Assembly (NCBI GenBank): GCA_029934915.1
Contig: JAOZLI010000018.1
Coordinates: 1-19,495 of the forward strand
DNA length: 19,495 nt
From: Desulfocapsa sp.
GTDB lineage: Bacteria > Desulfobacterota > Desulfobulbia > Desulfobulbales > Desulfocapsaceae
Direction: 5' to 3'
The translations under genes and the position numbers were made by a program. The notes beneath the pieces are model-generated. The model had not been told where the DNA came from. It saw nothing but the letters and a program-made list of their open reading frames with translations, and did no database searches. Positions 15,425 through 19,495 of the stretch are shown here, one piece after another (within the stretch, counting starts at the first letter, position 1; each line of letters opens with the position of its first letter).

Positions 15425-16731
15425 TTTGAACTCTCTAAGTATTGTTTGATGGATTCAGCAATGGTGTTAAATACTTTCCTGAAGACCTCTTCATCACGCT
15501 CAAGCAATGTCACCCGAAAGCCTTGCAGATCCGTAGCAAAGGAAGTCAAAGGCACAACACAAACACCCGTTGCCCCAAGGAGATAATAGACAAAACGTTT
15601 ATCAAGAGAAGTGCCTTCAGGAGCCACAAGCCCCTCAATCATCTTTCGAACTTCAACGTTTTCAATGGCTAAGGTCTGCTGATGATTCAAAGCACCATTT
15701 TCAAAACAGACACTCATATAAAATGCGCCGTTGGGTCGATTTACCAACACCCCTTTCACATCCTGCAAAGTCTCCTGGGCAATATTGGAAAATTTTTCGT
15801 AGCGACGAATTCGTTCTTCCAGGTATCCCTGATATTTCGGATGCTGTACAACCTGCGGGTAAACCGTCTGGGGCAATGTGGTGGAGCAGACCTCCACCAT
15901 CTTGGCATTGAGGATGGAGTTCACATATTTAGCGAACATGGGATCTTTATCGCCGTTATAAATCTCTATCCAGCCACAACGGGATCCTGGCCAGGGCATT
16001 TCCTTTGACACACCCCGCATAGCAATGGCCGGTACATCACCAATCACAGCAGAAAGCGGAGAAGTGGACGTTCCGTTATAGACGATGTTATGATAGACCT
16101 CATCGCAAATGATAAAGAGATCATAACGACTGGCTAACTCGACGATAGATTCCAGGATATGCGTTGGATAGACTGCACCTGTTGGATTGTCCGGATTAAT
16201 AATCAGGATTCCAGCCACGGCAGGATTATATTTGATGGATTTTTCAAGATCATCAAGATCAGGATACCAGTGATTATTGGGATCAAGAATATAAGTAAGC
16301 GGTTTATCCCCAGCGTGTGCGGCTTCTGCGGAAGAGTGTGTGGTATAGCTTGGTGTTGGAACCAGGACCCTTGCAGTTCTACGCAGGAAACCAAAAATCT
16401 TTGAGATGGCATCACCGAGTCCGTTAAAGAAAAGGATATCTTCCGGATCAATCTGCACACCGCCCAGTTTATTGGTTTCTGCTGCAATAAATTCACGGGT
16501 ACTCAGCACACCTTTCGTTGGACAGTACCCATACGTCGCATCCTGCATCACCGCATCAGACACAATCTCTTTCATCCAGAGAGGAATTTCCTCCCCTTTC
16601 ATAATAGGATCACCAATATTTTCCCAGTTGGTGCTAAGGCCAAGTTTCTGCAATTTAGTTCCGACATTCACAATGTTACGAATCTCGTACGTCAGTTCAC
16701 CAGCACCTATATGGACGATATTTGTCCGCAT
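15421..16731 (-). CDS. Pyridoxal-phosphate aminotransferase, class I/II
   Basis: Fold-type I aminotransferase of 436 residues, cytoplasmic. The PLP-binding lysine is K243 in GVSKEMPWPGSRCGW, with R251 contacting the phosphate. NPDNPTGAVY (179-188) supplies N182, and CDEVYHNIVY (209-218) supplies D210 and Y213. The YGYCPTKG segment near 67-74 is also typical. It resembles aspartate or alanine aminotransferases of the AspC/AlaT type, but the amino-donor specificity cannot be read from sequence. GGGAG lies about 10 bases upstream of ATG 16731. Its stop codon overlaps the proposed hflX start, so the two genes are one transcript. Confidence 0.9.
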   Translation of the reverse strand: MRTNIVHIGAGELTYEIRNIVNVGTKLQKLGLSTNWENIGDPIMKGEEIPLWMKEIVSDAVMQDATYGYCPTKGVLSTREFIAAETNKLGGVQIDPEDILFFNGLGDAISKIFGFLRRTARVLVPTPSYTTHSSAEAAHAGDKPLTYILDPNNHWYPDLDDLEKSIKYNPAVAGILIINPDNPTGAVYPTHILESIVELASRYDLFIICDEVYHNIVYNGTSTSPLSAVIGDVPAIAMRGVSKEMPWPGSRCGWIEIYNGDKDPMFAKYVNSILNAKMVEVCSTTLPQTVYPQVVQHPKYQGYLEERIRRYEKFSNIAQETLQDVKGVLVNRPNGAFYMSVCFENGALNHQQTLAIENVEVRKMIEGLVAPEGTSLDKRFVYYLLGATGVCVVPLTSFATDLQGFRVTLLERDEEVFRKVFNTIAESIKQYLESSK

Positions 16732-16948
16732 GATTCTTTACTCCCTTCTCTTGCATTCTGCAGGTACTTACTCCCGCAGTTGGTATTGTATTGTTTGAAT
16801 AAATATATTAATCGATTTATGGTGATTACCACAGGCATAAAACAGAGTCAACCGATGTACTCTCTTGTCACTATTTATCACTTTTGTCCGATTCTGGAAA
16901 TGTAAGGACTCGTTTATCTGCATTGATGCGGAGTTGTGGTGTTCCCGT

Positions 16949-16971
16949 CGCCGTATTTGAAGAATGCGGCG
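16949..16971. other. 9-bp hairpin in the spacer
   Basis: CGCCGTATT (16949-16957) pairs with AATGCGGCG (16963-16971) around TGAAG, with one G-T pair. No T-run follows on either strand, so it is not a convincing terminator. It may belong to a structured leader or a decayed element. Confidence 0.4.
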
Positions 16972-17056
16972 GGTGTGTTGGTACCGTTGCGTGCCGTGCA
17001 TTGACTTCACGCCTGTTGCTTCGTTGAGTATCTGCGCGGTCGTCTGATTTGTTTGA

Positions 17057-17076
17057 TTATGACAGAATTTTCATAA
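17057..17076. promoter_or_regulatory. Candidate operator of the HEPN/MNT pair
   Basis: The inverted repeat TTATGA-N8-TCATAA ends 42 bases before the HEPN ATG, inside the likely promoter. Toxin-antitoxin operons are often self-regulated through such dyads, but MNT/HEPN proteins have no DNA-binding domain, so another binder may be needed. No minus-10/minus-35 pair could be fixed. Confidence 0.35.
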
Positions 17077-17118
17077 CAGAAAAATATCATTTTTTTTTAT
17101 TTTTTGTTATCATCACCT

Positions 17119-17511
17119 ATGCAAAAAAAAGAGCTGATAACCTATTGGATTGAGAGTTCCGAGCAAGATGTTTCGGCCATGGAACATTTATTTGAAAAAG
17201 GCGACTATTCCTGGTCGCTATTTATCGGACATCTTGTCATCGAGAAATTATTGAAAGCATGGTACGTGCAGAATATTTCCAACACCCCTCCTTTTATCCA
17301 TAATCTTGTTAGATTGGCCGAGAAAGGGGAATTACCACTGGAAGAAAAGCAGCTGGATTATCTGGACACTATCTCAACTTTTAACCTGCGGGCCCGGTAT
17401 GATGATTACAAGATGGAGTTTAACCATAAATGTACCCGAGAATTTACCGCAAAATGGATTGACATAATCAGGGAGTTCAGAGCATGGATAAAAGAAAAGC
17501 TTACAAAATAG
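17119..17511 (+). CDS. HEPN domain protein, probable toxin of an MNT/HEPN pair
   Basis: All-helical HEPN protein of 130 residues, similar to the COG2250 type: ESSEQDVSAMEHL (12-24), HLVIEKLLKAWYV (38-50), RARYDDYK (91-98) and a final helix at 108-127. HEPN members are often RNases with an RX4-6H motif. Here the conserved arginines R91/R93 are present, but the nearest histidine is H103, so the classical motif is not intact and RNase activity is uncertain. ATG 17119 is preferred to TTG 17104 because the family begins at this point; no ribosome site is clear. It overlaps the downstream MNT gene by 28 bases. It is likely regulated by that partner. Confidence 0.85.
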   Translation: MQKKELITYWIESSEQDVSAMEHLFEKGDYSWSLFIGHLVIEKLLKAWYVQNISNTPPFIHNLVRLAEKGELPLEEKQLDYLDTISTFNLRARYDDYKMEFNHKCTREFTAKWIDIIREFRAWIKEKLTK

Positions 17512-17810
17512 CCAGAGAATATACAGAATTCCTGAGAATAAACAAACCCGGTCTAAAAAAAGTATTTCTTTTCGGATCTTATGTCAAAGGAACCGCTGAC
17601 GACAACAGTGATATAGATATGGCTGTTGTATTTGAGACTTTTGCAGATTCCTTTGATATACAGGTCGAATTAATGAAAATGAGAAGAAAATTTGATACTC
17701 GAATTGAACCTCATCCATTCAGAGAGGTAGATTTCAACTCTTCCGACCCCTTTGCCAAAGAAGTTCTCACCAGTGGCGTTGAACTTTATTCCTTTGCCGG
17801 GACTGCGTAA
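17484..17810 (+). CDS. MNT-type minimal nucleotidyltransferase, probable antitoxin
   Basis: Nucleotidyltransferase of the MNT family, 108 residues. The catalytic signature GSYVKG (31-36) and SDIDMAVVF (42-50) give D43 and D45, and DTRIEPHPF (71-79) supplies the third acidic position (D71 or E75). In the characterised HepT/MntA system the MNT partner transfers AMP to the HEPN toxin and silences it. A good ribosome site (AGGGAG, eight bases before ATG 17484) lies within the HEPN coding end, so translation is coupled. HEPN upstream of MNT with overlap is a common order. An RNA-directed role is less likely. Confidence 0.86.
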   Translation: MDKRKAYKIAREYTEFLRINKPGLKKVFLFGSYVKGTADDNSDIDMAVVFETFADSFDIQVELMKMRRKFDTRIEPHPFREVDFNSSDPFAKEVLTSGVELYSFAGTA

Positions 17811-17991
17811 TGAACAGGTGAGAAGATGGTATACGGTTTTGGTATATGGTAAAGTAAAGATTGCCAATGGAGTGGTCACCTTTTTAACATTTACCCAAAG
17901 GTAAAACATGCTACTACGAGTGCCCATGTCTTCTTGAGAAGAAGGCAACCTGACAACGAAAGGATAGTACAAACACTACTCCAGCTACGGT

Positions 17992-19350
17992 CTACTTATC
18001 ATACTTCTGCAACTTATTCTGCAGCGTTTTACGAGTAATACCTAGCCGCCTTGCCGCTTCACTTTTATTACCATCAGTCTCTTCAAGGGTCTTTAGAATC
18101 TGTTGTTTCTCAACTTCCTGTAATGATGTGGCAGTGGACACAGCTGTCCCGTTTTGCTCACTCTGTTTCTGGATGGGCAAGGGCAAGCTTTTCTCTGTCA
18201 GATGCTCACCACGCATAAGAATAACACCACGTTCAATTGCATTCTCAAGCTCCCGAACATTACCGGGCCACTGATAAGACTGGAGTAACTGGATACATTC
18301 TTTGGTAATCCCATCGACTTTACGTCTATTTTTGGCCGCGAATTTTTCAACGAAAAACTCAACTAACAATGAAATATCATCTCCACGATCACGTAGAGGC
18401 GGTACATGAACCGTCACCACATTGAGGCGATAATAGAGATCTTCTCGAAAATTCCCCTTTCGTACTTCCTCCTCAAGGTCACGGTTGGTGGCCGCAATAA
18501 TTCTGACATCTGTCTGAATGGTTTGCTCGCCGCCAACGCGTTGTAATTCATGCTCCTGCAGTACCCGCAGCATCTTTACCTGCATGGCATGGGAAGTTTC
18601 TCCTATCTCATCAAGAAACAGGGTGCCCCCTGCCGCCTGCACAAATTTACCGTCTCGCTCTCTATCTGCTCCGGTAAAGGCCCCTTTTTCATGACCAAAG
18701 AGTTCTGATTCGAGAAGACTTTCGGCAAGAGCTGCACAATTCACCCGGATAAAAGGGCCGGCATGACGCTCTGAATTATTATGTAATTCTGCAGCCACCA
18801 GCTCTTTTCCGGTACCAGATTCACCAGTGATCAGGACGGTGGCCTCGGTGGGAGCCACATAAGATATCATTTCCTGCAACTCCTGCATGGGAAACGATTT
18901 ACCGATTATGGAGGATCTTCTTTCGGCTTCCACGGGTGAAACCTCTTTTCTTTCCTGCTTCTTCTCTTCCACCGCTTTTTTGTCAACTGCCCGCTCAAGG
19001 GTCAGGCGCAAACGATCAAAATCAAGGGGTTTCGTCAGATAATCATAGGCCCCGTGTTTAATGGCCTCCACCGCCGCATCCACTGAAGAATAGGCAGTCA
19101 TAATGATCACTGGAAGCGCAGGATTACTAGCATGAATACGTGTAAAGGCTTCCATGCCATCCATCCTGGCCATACGTACATCCATCAAAACGGCATCGTA
19201 CTGATTCTTTTCCACAGCATCCACGGCTACTTTGCCATCATCTGCTTCCACGCACTTCCAGCCCCAATCCTTAAACATTGAACAGAGCATATACCTGTGT
19301 ACCTGCTCATCGTCTACCACCAGAATGGTTACCTGTTTTGTACCGCTCAC
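17992..19350 (-). CDS. Sigma54-dependent response regulator (NtrC/ZraR type)
   Basis: Response regulator of 452 residues. Receiver (about 7-120) with phospho-acceptor D57 and K107; AAA+ sigma54-activation domain (about 148-380) with Walker A GESGTGKE (176-183), GAFTGA loop (223-228), Walker B TLFLDEIG (243-250) and WPGNVRELEN (361-370); and a Fis-type helix-turn-helix (about 412-450) containing SEAARRLGITRKTLQNKL. It would activate sigma54 promoters on phosphorylation. Start is GTG 19350, supported by GGAGAG about seven bases upstream. No partner kinase is adjacent, so the signal is unknown. It is convergent with the MNT gene across 181 bases that hold only a weak TTTACC/GGTAAA stem (17890-17905). 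Confidence 0.93.
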   Translation of the reverse strand: MSGTKQVTILVVDDEQVHRYMLCSMFKDWGWKCVEADDGKVAVDAVEKNQYDAVLMDVRMARMDGMEAFTRIHASNPALPVIIMTAYSSVDAAVEAIKHGAYDYLTKPLDFDRLRLTLERAVDKKAVEEKKQERKEVSPVEAERRSSIIGKSFPMQELQEMISYVAPTEATVLITGESGTGKELVAAELHNNSERHAGPFIRVNCAALAESLLESELFGHEKGAFTGADRERDGKFVQAAGGTLFLDEIGETSHAMQVKMLRVLQEHELQRVGGEQTIQTDVRIIAATNRDLEEEVRKGNFREDLYYRLNVVTVHVPPLRDRGDDISLLVEFFVEKFAAKNRRKVDGITKECIQLLQSYQWPGNVRELENAIERGVILMRGEHLTEKSLPLPIQKQSEQNGTAVSTATSLQEVEKQQILKTLEETDGNKSEAARRLGITRKTLQNKLQKYDK

Positions 19351-19405
19351 GATTTACTCTCCATACCGATATTCCACTAATCAGAATCTGCCTGTACATA
19401 CATTG

Positions 19406-19419
19406 TTCAGCAGCCTGAA
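19406..19419. promoter_or_regulatory. Dyad TTCAG-CAGC-CTGAA upstream of the response regulator
   Basis: A perfect 5-bp inverted repeat around CAGC, 56 bases before the GTG start. It could be a binding site for the regulator itself or another protein. The evidence is symmetry and position only. Confidence 0.3.
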
Positions 19420-19471
19420 TTCTAATATAATTATTGACGTCCTAAGCTCGTACAAAGCTTCAGCCTTTTAA

Positions 19472-19495
19472 CTTCGTGCTCTTCATGCTCTTCGT
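19472..19495. repeat. Nine-base tandem repeat at window end
   Basis: CTTCGTGCT, CTTCATGCT and CTTCGT follow one another at the window edge. Repeats of this phrase are a kind I recall in several genomes' intergenic regions. The array may continue beyond the window. Confidence 0.5.

Larger units (their letters stand above)
16732..17118. promoter_or_regulatory. 387-base divergent spacer between aminotransferase and HEPN genes
   Basis: It must carry the leftward promoter of the aminotransferase-hflX unit and the rightward promoter of the HEPN/MNT pair. A dyad TGGT-GATT-ACCA is at 16820-16831. The middle (about 16920-17050) is richer in GC and may be gene debris. The right end (17080-17106) is nearly pure A/T with a long T-run. 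No recognised gene or RNA was found. Confidence 0.5.

Noticed and set aside
16926..17027. 33-codon Cys-rich reading frame (ATG 16926)
   Set aside because: No ribosome site at a workable distance and no recognisable family; likely chance.
17104..17118. TTG start for the HEPN gene
   Set aside because: It adds only five residues in a T-run with no ribosome site; ATG 17119 matches the family start.
17890..17905. TTTACC-CAAA-GGTAAA stem as terminator
   Set aside because: The stem is weak and AT-rich, with no T-run on either strand.
17670..17972. 100-codon minus-strand frame over the MNT gene end
   Set aside because: It is antisense to a well-supported gene and shows no family features.

Overview
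The window carries 17 protein genes on about 46 per cent GC (estimated by eye) and reads as chromosome from a Gram-negative, probably a member of the Desulfobacterota (Desulfobulbales-like). This placement is inference. It rests on four things: the lipid A genes, which show an outer membrane; the long-form HflX; a 56-residue dual-CXXC protein of a kind I associate with that phylum; and the gene order glmS, DUF1343, lpxD, fabZ, lpxA, lpxI. No rRNA, tRNA, CRISPR array, prophage or intact insertion sequence was seen.

Layout. (1) Positions 16-97 are a very long palindrome of REP type. (2) 140-5720, plus strand: cheR, a receiver-less cheB, a soluble REC-PAS-kinase-REC hybrid and a membrane-bound HAMP-PAS-kinase-REC hybrid. 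They are tightly spaced or overlapping and form a signalling unit without CheA, CheW or chemoreceptor nearby. (3) 5717-11879, minus strand: a six-gene envelope operon read in the order glmS, namZ-like, lpxD, fabZ, lpxA, lpxI. (4) 11880-13229: a divergent spacer, pyrE, a palindromic spacer, the dual-CXXC gene and a second regulatory spacer. The two spacers share two dyad boxes. (5) 13230-13700, plus strand: a PilZ protein with an N-terminal Cys cluster. (6) 13784-16731, minus strand: an aminotransferase followed by hflX, which overlap. (7) 17119-17810, plus strand: a HEPN/MNT toxin-antitoxin pair behind a 387-base AT-rich spacer. (8) 17992-19350, minus strand: a sigma54-dependent NtrC-type response regulator.

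How the genes work together. GlmS makes the amino sugar for UDP-GlcNAc; LpxA, LpxD and LpxI use UDP-GlcNAc to build lipid A; FabZ makes acyl-ACP for the same acyltransferases. The NamZ-like muramidase adds a peptidoglycan-recycling or remodelling step that returns amino sugar. The cheR-cheB-kinase set looks like a methylation-linked two-component module. The PilZ protein links the region to c-di-GMP.

Most genes are housekeeping. The points most worth a second look are the palindrome at the front of cheR, the missing canonical start codon of hflX, the duplicated dyad module upstream of pyrE and the PilZ gene, the CheA-less signalling cluster and the HEPN/MNT pair.
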